41,325 nt of DNA from Clostridia bacterium BRH_c25 (GCA_001515955.1 LOES01000025.1:1-41325); one strand, 5' to 3'; positions 15,526 to 23,384 are shown, counted from the first letter of the stretch. Notes: generated by a model not told the origin, from the sequence alone. Made by a program: numbers and translations.

Positions 15526-15557
15526 AAAAGCCTCTGTATGTTTTTACAGGGGCTTTT
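15526..15557. terminator. Bidirectional terminator between the flavoprotein and receiver-like genes
   Basis: AAAAGCCTCTGTA (15526-15538) pairs with TACAGGGGCTTTT (15545-15557), 13 pairs with one G-U, around a 6-base loop. A-runs and T-runs on both sides let it end transcripts from either direction, matching the convergent genes that stop at 15516 and 15561. Confidence 0.85.
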
Positions 15558-15560
15558 CTG

Positions 15561-15884
15561 TTAATTCGCTCTGTCCATGGGACACAGCAAATACTCCTTT
15601 GCCCCTGTCTCATAGGTATCCAGTACCCAATTCAACTCCCCGGAAATAAAAACTATCAGTATATTGGGATCTATATCTTTAATTATTCTTGCCGTTTTTA
15701 GTCTGTATTTCTCCTCTTGCCCCAATCTGATCATGCATAGGGTAGGAGGGAATTCTCTGACCCTCGATATGAACCTGGTGCAATTGCCATACACTTCAAC
15801 CTCTGAAATCCGCCGATTCCCCGACAACCACAGGATTATTTCTTCAAGACTCTTACTTCCCTCATCCAATATATATACCTTCAA
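15561..15884 (-). CDS. Receiver-like protein lacking the phosphoacceptor aspartate
   Basis: The reading frame is open from an ATG at 15917, but the TTG at 15884 follows ACAGGGAGATGG at good spacing and gives the expected beginning MKVYILDEGSK, so 107 residues are preferred. The alpha/beta pattern is that of a response-regulator receiver (YILDEGS, then PTLCMIRLG, then ILIVFISG, then GAKEYLLCP). The usual aspartate of the third strand is Arg in CMIRLG, and the lysine before the last proline is Cys in YLLCP. There is no output domain. It may be a pseudo-receiver that binds partners without phosphorylation. A LytS-type kinase gene is next upstream on the same strand, separated by a terminator. 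Confidence 0.6.
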   Translation of the reverse strand: MKVYILDEGSKSLEEIILWLSGNRRISEVEVYGNCTRFISRVREFPPTLCMIRLGQEEKYRLKTARIIKDIDPNILIVFISGELNWVLDTYETGAKEYLLCPMDRAN

Positions 15885-15965
15885 ACAACCATCTCCCTGT
15901 AACTTATTGTCAACCATAGCTCAATTTTATCAGAGGATTCTCCCAAAATTCTCCCAAAACTAAAA

Positions 15966-16019
15966 AGCGACAAAATCCGCAGCACCTTCTTTTTCAAAGG
16001 ATTAGCAGTTTTTGTCGCT
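15966..16019 (-). terminator. Terminator after the sensor kinase gene
   Basis: AGCGACAAAA (15966-15975) and TTTTGTCGCT (16010-16019) form a perfect 10-bp stem. The loop holds a further short CCTT/AAGG stem. On the minus strand the stem is followed by TTTTTAGTTTTGG. It starts 16 bases past the kinase stop at 16035. Confidence 0.75.
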
Positions 16020-16034
16020 ATTTGCCTATAAAAT

Positions 16035-17885
16035 TTACTCCTCCCTGCTGTTTAGCGGAATATACCAGGTTATCTCAGTTCCAACCCCGGGACTGCTTTT
16101 GATATCAAGGCCTTTCCCATAAAGCCTTCGAAGACGGTTATTAATATTCCCAATACCAATGCCCTTTCTGTTCCCTTGTCTCAGAACATCCAGAAGCTTT
16201 TTTGCGTCCATCCCGATACCATTGTCTTTTACTCTGAAAATGAGAAATTTTACTTCCTGACTTATTGAGATGCTTATTCTACCCCCTTCGGTTTTGGGCA
16301 AAATGCCATGTATTACAGCATTCTCAATCAATGGCTGAAGTATTAGCGTAGGAACCCTCACCTCCAAATCCTCAAATACATCGAAGGTTATCTCCAGGCG
16401 TTCCTCAAAACGTGCTTTTTCTATTTCAGAATATGCTTTTGCCAGCTCTATCTCATTTTTTAAAGGCACAAACTGGCTCAAGTCCTTAAAATCAAAGCTT
16501 CTTCTCAGATAATGACTGAATTCTGTAAGAAGGCTTCTAGCTTTATCCATATCATAATATGATATGGCCACGAAGGTGTTCAAGGTATTATACAGAAAAT
16601 GAGGTTTTATTTGAGCTTGTAAAAATGAGAGTTCCGCAGCTGTTTCATTTTCGTGGAACAGCTTGATTCTCTTTGCCTGTATCACCATTTGTATAAAAAT
16701 GAATAAAAACAACCCTGCATAAAACAATTCACCAAAATCATTTTTTATGACATTGGTCCAGTACAAGACATCATGTATATATGTAACCAGTACAATAATC
16801 ATACTGATAGTATTCAGCCGGCCATTTTTATTTTCTGTTTTCAATCCAATAGCCACAATTATTACAGTGCATAAATAGCCTGAAATCTCGACATAGTTGC
16901 TAATCTGTCCGAACCTGGTATAAAATACCGGATCAGTAAAAATGCAAAGTACCTGCCATAATAGGGCATTGCATAAAAATAACTTCTTAGCCACACCGGA
17001 AAATTTGGACGGGTAAAGCTCATGTACATATGATATTAAAAGAGAAACGATCCACCCGGCAGAACAATACCATATAAGTATTACGGTTTTAAAGCTTATA
17101 CCTTGAAAAATCCTTGTTATTATTAATTGCCCCACTGTATCTATTCCAATAGCAATACTGATACAAAGCAATGCAAAGTATAAGGTGTACCGCAGCTCTC
17201 TCCGCAGTATATAGATTGCAAAATAAAACAGGGAAATTATCAATAAAGCACCTAAAAGAAACACTTCTTTTCCCATAATACTATCATGAAAATTTTGAAT
17301 GTTCTCAGCAGAACCCATATATACGCTGTACCAGAACCCACCCCTTGCATAATGGAAGTTAGACACTTGAATTATAATATCAAATTCACCGGAAGGTATG
17401 CTGAAGACCACTGCCTGAGGTCTATACTCTCCTACTTCATCAATAGCTGCTGCAGCTACTCTTCCGTTAGATGCCGTCAGCTTCTCGTTGATAAACAAAT
17501 TATATGCACTGGAAAATACATTTGTCCTGAAGCCCATCATAGTTCCTTCCGGAAGACCGGTTTTGACATGGAGCCTGTAAGTGGCATAACCTTCACCGGT
17601 CAGCTTAGCGCCATTTATCTGATATGTATTCCAATTACTTGGAATTTGGACATGCAAATCAGGAACTTCACTGTCCAAATCTTTATATGTCAATAGCCTG
17701 TCCCAATAAAACTCCCACTCACCGTCAAGCTTGATATTTCCATCTGAGCTGAAATTCCAGTCTGTCAGATCCAGAACCCCTTTTTCTATGTTTGGATCAT
17801 CAGAGCCAGCAAGTGTAGAGCATCCGGATAGAAGTATAATCAATAAAGCTATTAAAGTACATGCTGCATATTTGGACAATTTCAT
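16035..17885 (-). CDS. 7TM sensor histidine kinase, LytS/YesM class with 7TMR-DISM-like sensor
   Basis: The start at 17885 (MKLSKYAACTLIALL) is preferred: it follows GCGAGG, and the upstream ATG at 17957 lies at the promoter. The 616-residue protein begins with a signal-like helix ending in a lipobox (LLSGC). A beta-rich extracellular domain follows (about 30-205; DGEWEFYWDRLLTYKDL), then about seven membrane helices (210-405). The cytoplasmic His_kinase domain has LQAQIKPHFLYNTLN with His429 and an HATPase domain (VPTLILQPLIENAVIHG; DNGIGMD). Such kinases normally phosphorylate LytTR- or AraC-type regulators. None is adjacent, only the degenerate receiver protein downstream. The extracellular fold suggests sensing of carbohydrate-like ligands; the actual signal is unknown. 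Confidence 0.85.
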   Translation of the reverse strand: MKLSKYAACTLIALLIILLSGCSTLAGSDDPNIEKGVLDLTDWNFSSDGNIKLDGEWEFYWDRLLTYKDLDSEVPDLHVQIPSNWNTYQINGAKLTGEGYATYRLHVKTGLPEGTMMGFRTNVFSSAYNLFINEKLTASNGRVAAAAIDEVGEYRPQAVVFSIPSGEFDIIIQVSNFHYARGGFWYSVYMGSAENIQNFHDSIMGKEVFLLGALLIISLFYFAIYILRRELRYTLYFALLCISIAIGIDTVGQLIITRIFQGISFKTVILIWYCSAGWIVSLLISYVHELYPSKFSGVAKKLFLCNALLWQVLCIFTDPVFYTRFGQISNYVEISGYLCTVIIVAIGLKTENKNGRLNTISMIIVLVTYIHDVLYWTNVIKNDFGELFYAGLFLFIFIQMVIQAKRIKLFHENETAAELSFLQAQIKPHFLYNTLNTFVAISYYDMDKARSLLTEFSHYLRRSFDFKDLSQFVPLKNEIELAKAYSEIEKARFEERLEITFDVFEDLEVRVPTLILQPLIENAVIHGILPKTEGGRISISISQEVKFLIFRVKDNGIGMDAKKLLDVLRQGNRKGIGIGNINNRLRRLYGKGLDIKSSPGVGTEITWYIPLNSREE

Positions 17886-17947
17886 TATTATTATACCTCG
17901 CCAAGTATTTTTTGTTCTCCTCTTGTGCCTGCCGCAATGCCACTTTA

Positions 17948-17976
17948 ATAATACCAAAAGGCTATTCCCAATTCAA
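17948..17976 (-). promoter_or_regulatory. Promoter of the 7TM kinase gene
   Basis: Minus-strand TTGAAT (17971-17976), a 17-base spacer, and TATTAT (17948-17953) give a reasonable sigma-A promoter. It is 63 bases before the chosen ATG at 17885 and argues against the ATG at 17957. The rest of the gene-free stretch 17886-18210 holds only the terminator at about 18099-18160. Confidence 0.55.
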
Positions 17977-18098
17977 TAACATGAAAGGCTTCAGATATGT
18001 CCCAGGATATAATTGTTATGAACCACAAAAATCTTTTTTCCACTATATATGTGCCTCCCACCCGTGAAATATATATTTCTGTTATTGCCTCACCATAA

Positions 18099-18160
18099 AA
18101 AAAGCACGCCCTTCGTGGTAAAATATGTATGATGCATATTTTACCACAAGGGATGTGTTT
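18099..18160 (-). terminator. Long hairpin terminator of the flavodoxin/HD-GYP operon
   Basis: CCCTTcGTGGTAAAATATG (18109-18127) pairs with CATATTTTACCACAAGGG (18135-18152) with one bulged base. The stem continues past a small internal loop with AAAGCAC/GTGTTT. On the minus strand it ends in GCTTTTTTTATGG. It lies 50 bases past the last gene of the operon (stop at 18211). At 18 pairs the stem is unusually long for a terminator. Confidence 0.75.
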
Positions 18161-18210
18161 CATCAATAACCTATTCTATTGCCTTTGCCCCTGACACTTT
18201 TATTCTTTTC

Positions 18211-18555
18211 CTAAACATCATCTCTGATATATGAAACATCAACATTTTTGTATAATTCACAAGAAGAATTATCGATTTGTGTTAAACAAGCTATAACCTG
18301 CAGCTTCATTTTATTAAGGCTGTCATATCTGTTTCCTTCCAAACCGGTTATCCTTAATTCTTTTCTTTGGATATTTGTTAAACAGTATAAACTTTTAAAA
18401 ATATAGGCTGCCATTTTCTCATCTTTTGATTCACTATAGTGTATTTCCAATTCAACGATTGCATCCAAGCTGATTTCATTCACGCTCACATCACTGTTAT
18501 TACAATGTTCTGCACACTCTCCCATGCAGCAGGACTTGTTTCTTCCGCAACACAT
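18211..18555 (-). CDS. Small protein with Cys-rich N-terminus, unknown function
   Basis: The 114-residue protein is not recognised. The first 18 residues (MCCGRNKSCCMGECAEHC) hold six cysteines in CC, CC, C and C spacing, which could bind a metal or an iron-sulfur cluster. Residues 24-114 are predicted alpha/beta without motifs. The start overlaps the HD-GYP stop by one base (TGATG), so the two are probably translated together. The gene belongs to an operon whose first gene has a Fur-box-like site upstream, so an iron-related role is possible. Nothing more can be supported. Confidence 0.65.
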   Translation of the reverse strand: MCCGRNKSCCMGECAEHCNNSDVSVNEISLDAIVELEIHYSESKDEKMAAYIFKSLYCLTNIQRKELRITGLEGNRYDSLNKMKLQVIACLTQIDNSSCELYKNVDVSYIRDDV

Positions 18556-19220
18556 CAGAAAACCACCCGCCTTTCAGACTTTATAGACTTATACTTGATT
18601 TTTTGGCTCTGATACATCCATTTTCCCCATAACTTTTCCGCCGTTTCTACTACCACAGGATCAAACTGTATTCCTTTATTCAAAAGGACCTCTTCAATGC
18701 ATGCCTCCCAAGATAGAGCACTTCTGTAAGGTCTTCCGGAAGTCATTGCATCTATTGAATCACTTACGGCTATTATTCTCGCTCCTAATGGAATCTTATC
18801 ATACTTCAGTCCTTCAGGATAGCCTTTTCCGTCCCATCTTTCGTGGTGATGCCGCACAATTTTAGCAATTGCTTTAAGCCCTTCCGATTTGCACAATATT
18901 TTATATCCTATTTCAGGATGAAGCTTTATCTGTTCAAATTCATGAGGCATCAGCCTGCCCCTTTTATTCAGTATCTGGTCCGGAACTCCGAGCTTTCCTA
19001 TATCATGAAGATGTGCAGCAATATGAACTTCCTCCAGGCTAAACCCGGACAAGCTCATTGCCTTTGCTATATCATAAGTCATATCCGCCACTCTATTAGA
19101 ATGACCGCTTGTATAAATATCTCTTGCCTCCAAAGCAGCAACCAGGCATTCTATAACATCATGGTAAGTATTTTCAATGCTTGTTTTATTAAAATGAATC
19201 TTATTCAATAGTTTAATCAT
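18555..19220 (-). CDS. HD-GYP domain protein, probable c-di-GMP phosphodiesterase
   Basis: The 221-residue protein is almost entirely one HD-GYP domain. It has HSNRVADM at 40-47, the HD dyad in AHLHDIGKLGVPD (His72-Asp73), the second histidines in IVRHHHERWDGKGYP (125-135, the GYP signature) and DSIDAMTSGRPYR. All metal ligands seem present, so it should hydrolyse c-di-GMP. There is no receiver or sensor domain, so its activity must be set by expression or by a partner. The Cys-rich protein encoded immediately downstream is a candidate. The upstream neighbour is a DUF3793 gene (6-base gap). Confidence 0.9.
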   Translation of the reverse strand: MIKLLNKIHFNKTSIENTYHDVIECLVAALEARDIYTSGHSNRVADMTYDIAKAMSLSGFSLEEVHIAAHLHDIGKLGVPDQILNKRGRLMPHEFEQIKLHPEIGYKILCKSEGLKAIAKIVRHHHERWDGKGYPEGLKYDKIPLGARIIAVSDSIDAMTSGRPYRSALSWEACIEEVLLNKGIQFDPVVVETAEKLWGKWMYQSQKIKYKSIKSERRVVF

Positions 19221-19226
19221 TAGCTG

Positions 19227-19847
19227 TCAATTAAACTCCAATCTCAATTTATTGCTTCCTCGACTTTTGTATGTATCAAGTATTATACAGGCCATCTTCT
19301 TTTTTGCTTTATCATACGCATTAAAAATACACTTGGCTCGGCCTGGGTTGTGATATACCTTCCAATACCTGCATAGCAAACACTTTTTCCCTTGATTTTC
19401 TATAAAGCCTATAACATCCTTGACCGGATAACCCAGGAAAACTCCCAATTCATGAGGACATTCACAATTGTATCTGCGCTTTAGATGCTCCAAACATCCT
19501 TCCAAGCCCATCTCCCTTCTGTAACCATAGTCTCTTAAAAATCTCATGCTGCTTTTTTTAAGCAAGTATTTGTTTAAGGTTTCAGGTTTATAGATTAAAA
19601 CCAGAATACTATCCTCGTTTCGCCTAAGTTCAAAAAAACTCACAGCAAGGCTTTCAGCCACATCACTTTTATGCCTTTGCCACAATTCACAAAGGTTCCT
19701 GCGATTCCTTGGTAGGTTGACAACGGTTGAAGGCTTTTTACCTTCAACCGTTGGAGCAGCGGAATATGCAATTGTAGATATCAGATAGTCCTTATCACCA
19801 AGGCCATCAACAACTCTGACAAGTTCCAAAAGGTTATGACCGCTCAT
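19227..19847 (-). CDS. DUF3793 family protein
   Basis: The 206-residue cytosolic protein matches the DUF3793 pattern: LVLIYKPETLNKYL at about 80, FLRDYGY, CPHELGVFLGYPVKDVIGFI and CRYWKVYHNPGRAKCIFNAYDKAK near the end. The family has no established function. It is common in anaerobic Firmicutes and often lies beside flavodoxin genes, as here (2-base gap to the flavodoxin stop). Conserved cysteines at the end (KKCLLCRYWKVY) could matter for redox or metal binding. An iron-stress role is inferred from the flavodoxin neighbour and the upstream Fur-box-like site. Confidence 0.8.
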   Translation of the reverse strand: MSGHNLLELVRVVDGLGDKDYLISTIAYSAAPTVEGKKPSTVVNLPRNRRNLCELWQRHKSDVAESLAVSFFELRRNEDSILVLIYKPETLNKYLLKKSSMRFLRDYGYRREMGLEGCLEHLKRRYNCECPHELGVFLGYPVKDVIGFIENQGKKCLLCRYWKVYHNPGRAKCIFNAYDKAKKKMACIILDTYKSRGSNKLRLEFN

Positions 19848-19849
19848 AG

Positions 19850-20281
19850 CTAAGCCTCCGAAAGCTTCTGACCTAATTTAGCACATTTCTGAAGTCCGCT
19901 GTCATCGGGGGTATTCTGTATAATCAGTCCTTCTTCAAGTAAATTAGCCCCCGCTGCTTTCATTCTTGCTTCCCAATCTCTCATCCACTGCCCGTCACCC
20001 CAGTCATAGGAACCAAACAGAGCTAATGTCTTATCAACTAAGCCTTCCCTTTCAAAAGCATTAACAAAAGGCTCCATTTCTTCTTCTTCAAGAATTTCAC
20101 AACCCATGGACGGGCAGCCCAAAGCTACTGCATCAGCATCCAATACGTCCATGATTGTAGCTTCTCCGACTTCCAGAAGCTTAGTTTCTGCACCGCCAAG
20201 CTTCGCTCCATCAGTAATTGCTTCAGCCATTTTTTGAGTATTACCTGTTCCACTCCAATATATCACATTTATTTTTTTCAT
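19850..20281 (-). CDS. Flavodoxin
   Basis: The 143-residue short-chain flavodoxin has the FMN phosphate loop WSGTGNT (9-15) and flavin-stacking loop residues in LGCPSMGCEILEEEEMEPF and FGSYDWGDGQWMRDWE. The second of two in-frame ATGs (20281) is preferred because the first, at 20287, is only 3 bases from the AGGGG ribosome site. Flavodoxins replace ferredoxin as low-potential electron carriers when iron is scarce. This fits the Fur-box-like site in front of the operon. It lies 30 bases after the DUF2325 gene. Confidence 0.93.
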   Translation of the reverse strand: MKKINVIYWSGTGNTQKMAEAITDGAKLGGAETKLLEVGEATIMDVLDADAVALGCPSMGCEILEEEEMEPFVNAFEREGLVDKTLALFGSYDWGDGQWMRDWEARMKAAGANLLEEGLIIQNTPDDSGLQKCAKLGQKLSEA

Positions 20282-20310
20282 CAACATTTACCCCTTTACA
20301 TGTATTTAAA

Positions 20311-20604
20311 TTATTTTGCAATGCCGTTCTCGAGCATCTTTATTGAGTTTTCGAGAGAAACTCCACTGCTGTTGTGGCACCTTACCACCGGTATATTTTT
20401 CTTTTTGGCCTCCTTAATTGCGGTTAAAACCATACTATGGGAAGCTGTGCTTGTAAACAGCACAATACCATCCGGGCGACCTATTATCTTTTCAAATTTT
20501 GGAGGCTTTTGAGTAAAGACCTTGATATTATGGCCATATTTACTGCCGATATTTTTGTATTCATTGTGCATCCTGTCATGCCCCCCTACAATTAAAATGC
20601 TCAT
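20311..20604 (-). CDS. DUF2325 family protein
   Basis: The start at 20604 (MSILIVGGHDRMHNEYKNIG) is preferred; AAGGAGGAAA precedes it at 9-base spacing. The 97-residue protein is a single DUF2325 domain: a Rossmann-like beginning with VGGHDRM, then DGIVLFTSTASHSMVLTAIKEAKKKNIPVVRCHNSS. Function is not established. The GGHDRM and HNSS motifs suggest a small-ligand or metal site. It is the first gene of an operon with flavodoxin, DUF3793, HD-GYP and Cys-rich proteins, and lies directly behind a Fur-box-like sequence. Confidence 0.85.
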   Translation of the reverse strand: MSILIVGGHDRMHNEYKNIGSKYGHNIKVFTQKPPKFEKIIGRPDGIVLFTSTASHSMVLTAIKEAKKKNIPVVRCHNSSGVSLENSIKMLENGIAK

Positions 20605-20627
20605 ATTCATTTTCCTCCTTACACAAA

Positions 20628-20642
20628 TGAAAATAATATTCA
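20628..20642 (-). promoter_or_regulatory. Fur-box-like operator and -10 region of the flavodoxin operon
   Basis: TGAAAATAATATTCA is a 7-1-7 dyad with one mismatch between halves, close to the Fur/PerR type box (TGATAATnATTATCA). It covers a minus-strand TATTAT (20633-20638), with TTCAAC 17 bases upstream as a weak -35. It is 24 bases before the DUF2325 start. A Fur-family gene is 250 bases away. Confidence 0.65.
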
Positions 20643-20666
20643 TTCTCATTATGAAGTTGAATTTTT

Positions 20667-20813
20667 TTACTTTCCTTTTTTGGAGCAGCAATCTCCTCCA
20701 CTGCAATCAGAACATCCGCATGCATTTTCGCCTTTTCGCAGACGTACTATTATCCTGAAAATGATATACAAAGTGGCACCGATAATGAGTCCTCCAACTA
20801 TCCAATTTATCAT
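20667..20813 (-). CDS. FeoB-associated Cys-rich membrane protein
   Basis: This 48-residue protein starts at ATG 20813, after AGAAGGTTATTTT. It has one membrane helix (NWIVGGLIIGATLYIIFRII), a basic turn (VRLRKG) and a Cys-rich tail CGCSDCSGGDCCSKKGK. This is the architecture of the FeoB-associated Cys-rich family encoded with Feo systems. It probably sits beside FeoB and handles ferrous iron at the inner membrane face, although the mechanism is not known. It is the last gene of the feo operon, after fur, with a hairpin in the gap. Confidence 0.88.
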   Translation of the reverse strand: MINWIVGGLIIGATLYIIFRIIVRLRKGENACGCSDCSGGDCCSKKGK

Positions 20814-20840
20814 AAAATAACCTTCTTTCCGATTCTTTGT

Positions 20841-20875
20841 AACCGGCTGAATGCCTTATATGCAGACAGCCGGTT
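20841..20875 (-). other. Hairpin between fur and the FeoB-associated gene
   Basis: AACCGGCTG (20841-20849) and CAGCCGGTT (20867-20875) form a perfect 9-bp stem with a 17-base loop. The minus-strand tail lacks a T run, so it is more likely an RNA processing or stability element, or a partial terminator, that would set a different level for the last feo gene. Confidence 0.55.
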
Positions 20876-20883
20876 CATTAATT

Positions 20884-21333
20884 CTATACCAGACAGCTCC
20901 GGCAATAGCCGTATATCTTAATTTTGGTGTTCTTCATCACAAATTCCTTATCTTTCAACATTTTATCCTTTATAATTTCAGACAGGTTTTCATTATACTC
21001 TGTAATAGAGCCACATTTAGTACAAATCAACTGTATGTTACTTTGGTTGTCAGTCTGCGTACCAAACCGGTATCTTGCGCATCCGTCCTCCATATAAACT
21101 TTATGAAGCAGCTCTATTTCCACCAATAAGGAAAATGTTCTATATACTGTAGACAAGCCAGTACCATGTAATTTCTCCTTTAATCTCTCATGCACTTCTC
21201 TGCAGCTTATGAACCTGTCACTGAGCTCTGATATAACCTCAAGCACTTCCTGCCTCTGTTTTGTAAGTTTATGCCCCCGCTTGCTGAAATACTGCTTTAA
21301 ATCGATTCCGAGGCCATTCATAGCAACATCCAT
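20884..21333 (-). CDS. Fur-family metal-dependent repressor
   Basis: The 149-residue protein is taken from ATG 21333, just 5 bases after the feoB stop. ATG 21321, behind GGATG, is an alternative. It has the winged HTH (KLTKQRQEVLEVISEL; GTGLSTVYRTFSLLVE), a metal-site segment and two CxxC pairs (CTKCGSITEY and CRSC) for the structural zinc. The residues do not decide clearly between Fur, PerR and Zur. Its place inside the feo operon, with Fur-box-like sites before that operon and the flavodoxin operon, points to iron sensing and autoregulation. Confidence 0.87.
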   Translation of the reverse strand: MDVAMNGLGIDLKQYFSKRGHKLTKQRQEVLEVISELSDRFISCREVHERLKEKLHGTGLSTVYRTFSLLVEIELLHKVYMEDGCARYRFGTQTDNQSNIQLICTKCGSITEYNENLSEIIKDKMLKDKEFVMKNTKIKIYGYCRSCLV

Positions 21334-21338
21334 TTTCT

Positions 21339-23384
21339 TTAACTTAATCCAAATAATCTGCCGCCCTGGTAGATAAGGAATGAAATAACCCAGGCAGTTC
21401 CTGTTTGGTATAAGACAGTTATAAGTGTCCATTTCCACGAATTCATTTCTCTTTTTATAGCTCCAAAAGCAGCTATGCAAGGCATGTAAAGCAGTGTAAA
21501 TGCCATAAAAGCATAAGCTTTAAGCGGTGTAAATGCACCTTGAAGAGCCGTTACCAATTGACCGGTATTGTCTCCTATATCTCCGAGGCCATACAATATC
21601 CCCATTGTAGATACAACAACTTCCTTTGCTACAAGTCCTGTTAAAAGAGCCACCGATGATCTCCAGTCTCCAAAGCCCAGGGGTGCAAATATGGGAGCTA
21701 TTATCTTTCCTAATGCTCCGAACATGCTTGCCTCAGGTTCTTCAACCATTTGAAGCGAGAGGTCAAAGGACTGCAGGAACCAGATTACTACTGCTGCTGC
21801 GAATATTACAGTACCGGCCTTTTTGATAAAGCCCATTCCTCTATCCACCATATGTATTCCTAACCCTTTTAAAGTCGGAATCCTATAAGGCGGAAGCTCC
21901 ATCACAAAAGGTGCTGCGTCACCCTTTAATATGGTATTTTTGAGAAGTACACCGGATAATATTGCTACTACTATTCCAAGTAAATAAATCGAGAACACTA
22001 CTACTCCCTGGTTACTTGCAAAGAATGCCGCAACAAACAGTGCATAGACAGGAAGCCTTGCTCCACAAGACATAAATGGTGACAGCATTATAGTAAGCCT
22101 TCTGTCCTTTTCATTTTCCAGTGTTCTTGCTGCCATTACAGCAGGCACTGTACAGCCAAAGCCTAAAAGCATAGGGATAAAGGATTTGCCGCTAAGACCA
22201 AGCTTTCTCAAAAGCCTATCCATGATAAATGCCGCTCTGGCCATGTAGCCACTGTCTTCCAATATTGCTAAGAAGAAAAACAATATCATTATTTGGGGTA
22301 CAAACACAAGCATGCTGCCAAGTCCGGCCACTATACCGTCAATCACCAATGCCCTCAGCCATTCTGCTGAGCCGGCGGCCTCAAGCCACCCCGACAAAGT
22401 CCCTGCAACAGTATCGTTCATAAAGCCATCCACCCAGTCGATTGTAAATGAACCTGCCGCACCAAAAGTAATCTGGAAAATTGCATACATTACAAGTAAA
22501 AATATAGGAATGGCTAATATTCTGTTAGTTACAACCCTGTCTATTTTATCGGACCATGTAAGCCCGTGGTTTTCTTCATTTTTTTTGACCGACTTCTTCA
22601 TTACCTCTGATATAAATCTATACCTGTTATCAGCAAATACCGTTTCAAGGTCCATAGCGTAATTTTTTCCAAGGTCATCCTGGAATCGCTTCAGATTTTC
22701 AATAACACCTTCAGGTACTTGCAGCTTCCCCTTTACCTTTTCATCACCCTCCAGAAGCTTCTGTGCCGCCCATCTTGTATTGAGACCTTTTGTATCAGTA
22801 ATATCAGCAATTATTGTTTCAACTTCATCAAGGCAATTCTCAATCCTATCATCGAAATACCTGAAATTCACCTTGGATACACCTTCTGGTGAGGCCTCTG
22901 CCACTTCCAAGGCTTTATCAATTACCTCTTTGATACCCGCTCCCTTGCTTGCTGAGGTTGGAACAACCGGTATAAACAAGTGCTTTTCCAATGCTTTAAT
23001 ATCAATCTTATCCTGTCTGACCTCAACAACATCCATCATATTCAAGGCTATTACAACAGGCACTCCCAGCTCTTTGAGCTGCATAGTCAGATACAGATTT
23101 CTCTCAATATTGGATGCATCCACAATATTTATAACCACATCCGGCTTCTCTTCTATTATGTAATCCCTGGCTATTATTTCTTCCATAGAATATGGTGATA
23201 AAGAATATATCCCCGGCAAGTCTATTATTCTTATGTCTTCTTTGAACCGTCTGGCCTTGCCTTCCTTCTTCTCTACAGTAACACCCGGCCAGTTACCTAC
23301 ATACTGTGTACTTCCTGTTATCTCATTAAACATGGTGGTTTTGCCGCTATTCGGATTTCCTACCAAAGCAAATTTATATGACAT
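21339..23384 (-). CDS. feoB: Ferrous iron transport protein B
   Basis: The start at 23384 (MSYKFALVGNPNSGKTT) follows AAGGGGGATTATTA. The 681-residue protein has an N-terminal G domain: G1 GNPNSGKTT, G2 region YVGNWPGVTVE, G3 DLPG, G4 NMMD and G5 SASKG. A GDI-like helical region comes next, then the membrane part with two Gate motifs, including MLLGFGCTVPAVMAART and SPFMSCGARLPVYALF. It imports Fe2+ in a nucleotide-regulated manner. It follows two FeoA genes and precedes fur and the small Cys-rich protein, forming a complete anaerobic Fe2+ uptake operon. Confidence 0.96.
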   Translation of the reverse strand: MSYKFALVGNPNSGKTTMFNEITGSTQYVGNWPGVTVEKKEGKARRFKEDIRIIDLPGIYSLSPYSMEEIIARDYIIEEKPDVVINIVDASNIERNLYLTMQLKELGVPVVIALNMMDVVEVRQDKIDIKALEKHLFIPVVPTSASKGAGIKEVIDKALEVAEASPEGVSKVNFRYFDDRIENCLDEVETIIADITDTKGLNTRWAAQKLLEGDEKVKGKLQVPEGVIENLKRFQDDLGKNYAMDLETVFADNRYRFISEVMKKSVKKNEENHGLTWSDKIDRVVTNRILAIPIFLLVMYAIFQITFGAAGSFTIDWVDGFMNDTVAGTLSGWLEAAGSAEWLRALVIDGIVAGLGSMLVFVPQIMILFFFLAILEDSGYMARAAFIMDRLLRKLGLSGKSFIPMLLGFGCTVPAVMAARTLENEKDRRLTIMLSPFMSCGARLPVYALFVAAFFASNQGVVVFSIYLLGIVVAILSGVLLKNTILKGDAAPFVMELPPYRIPTLKGLGIHMVDRGMGFIKKAGTVIFAAAVVIWFLQSFDLSLQMVEEPEASMFGALGKIIAPIFAPLGFGDWRSSVALLTGLVAKEVVVSTMGILYGLGDIGDNTGQLVTALQGAFTPLKAYAFMAFTLLYMPCIAAFGAIKREMNSWKWTLITVLYQTGTAWVISFLIYQGGRLFGLS

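Noticed and set aside
17945..18166. Minus-strand frame of 73 codons upstream of the 7TM kinase
   Set aside because: It spans the terminator hairpin and the kinase promoter and has no ribosome site or recognisable sequence.
21334..21480. Possible longer N-terminus of the Fur-family protein reaching into feoB
   Set aside because: These codons overlap the end of feoB, whose sequence is clearly coding, and Fur proteins begin close to the ATG at 21333.
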